A stretch of 7,120 bases of DNA from Chitinophagaceae bacterium (GTDB taxonomy: Bacteria; Bacteroidota; Bacteroidia; Chitinophagales; Chitinophagaceae). This document shows, in pieces, positions 6,988-7,120 of the stretch. The position numbers were made by a program, and so were the translations under genes. Numbering within the stretch: the first letter of the stretch is position 1; each line of letters starts with the position of its first letter. The DNA is taken from positions 1 through 7,120 of the forward strand of contig PLEB01000302.1 in NCBI GenBank assembly GCA_003136915.1. Direction: 5' to 3'. The notes beneath the pieces are model-generated. The model searched no databases and was not told the DNA's origin. It saw only the letters and a program-made list of their open reading frames with translations.

Positions 6988-7120
6988 ATGATCAACCTCC
7001 CGTTTAAAAGAGCCTTTTTTCCATTCACTTTATTGGTCCTGGCCCATTCCAGCTTTTCGCAGGGCTATGCCATACACCTTGTTCTGAAGCCTTTTGCCAA
7101 TAGTATAGTATACCTCGGAT
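6988..7120 (+). CDS. Secreted protein, N-terminal fragment (possibly DUF4369/DUF5106 thioredoxin-like)
   Basis: An ATG at 6988 opens a plus-strand frame of 44 codons that runs off the right edge. The first residues form a signal peptide: Lys7-Arg8 in the n-region, a hydrophobic core FFPFTLLVLA, then SSFSQG with likely cleavage before Gln25, a common Bacteroidota pattern. The mature part begins QGYAIHLVLKPFANSIVYLG. A GY-I-x-hydrophobic-x-LKPF...YLG start is what I recall from periplasmic Bacteroidota proteins with a DUF4369 or DUF5106 domain before a TlpA-like thioredoxin fold, involved in thiol-disulfide exchange; this is inference from about 20 residues, and no CxxC motif is within the window. 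It is the only plus-strand gene seen. Confidence 0.65.
   Translation, partial: MINLPFKRAFFPFTLLVLAHSSFSQGYAIHLVLKPFANSIVYLG

Overview
The window looks like chromosomal DNA from a member of the Bacteroidota, most likely a Chitinophaga- or Sphingobacteria-type organism. This rests on protein style, not on a marker gene: a two-domain fasciclin lipoprotein, a pair of neighbouring rhomboid genes, a membrane-anchored EEP-fold hydrolase, A-rich leaders without strong Shine-Dalgarno sequences, and a secreted protein whose N-terminus resembles the Bacteroidota DUF4369/DUF5106 thioredoxin-like group.

Nearly everything lies on the minus strand, so the order of transcription runs from right to left. From about 6950 down to 1 the genes are: an RlmD/RumA-type 23S rRNA uracil-C5 methyltransferase (GTG start), a rhomboid protease with an intact catalytic site, a second rhomboid-fold protein that has lost both catalytic residues, a membrane-anchored endonuclease/exonuclease/phosphatase-family protein, cysteinyl-tRNA synthetase, a fasciclin-domain lipoprotein, and the N-terminus of a probable DNA-3-methyladenine glycosylase that runs off the left edge. 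The gaps are 25, 80, 12, 22, 93 and 18 bases, so most of these genes are probably co-transcribed. The 80- and 93-base gaps are the likeliest places for extra promoters or processing. At the right edge a plus-strand gene begins at 6988, divergent from the methyltransferase and 37 bases from it; only its signal peptide and first mature residues are present.

The genes are mostly housekeeping: rRNA modification, tRNA charging and DNA repair. The membrane cluster in the middle (active rhomboid, catalytically dead rhomboid, anchored EEP protein) is the part most likely to form a functional unit. The dead rhomboid keeps the six-helix layout and the oxyanion-type Asn, but has Asn in place of both the catalytic Ser and the catalytic His, and carries a charged helical C-terminal tail of about 85 residues. 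I see no tRNA or rRNA gene, CRISPR array, insertion sequence, phage gene or other mobile-element mark. No intergenic stretch exceeds 93 bases.
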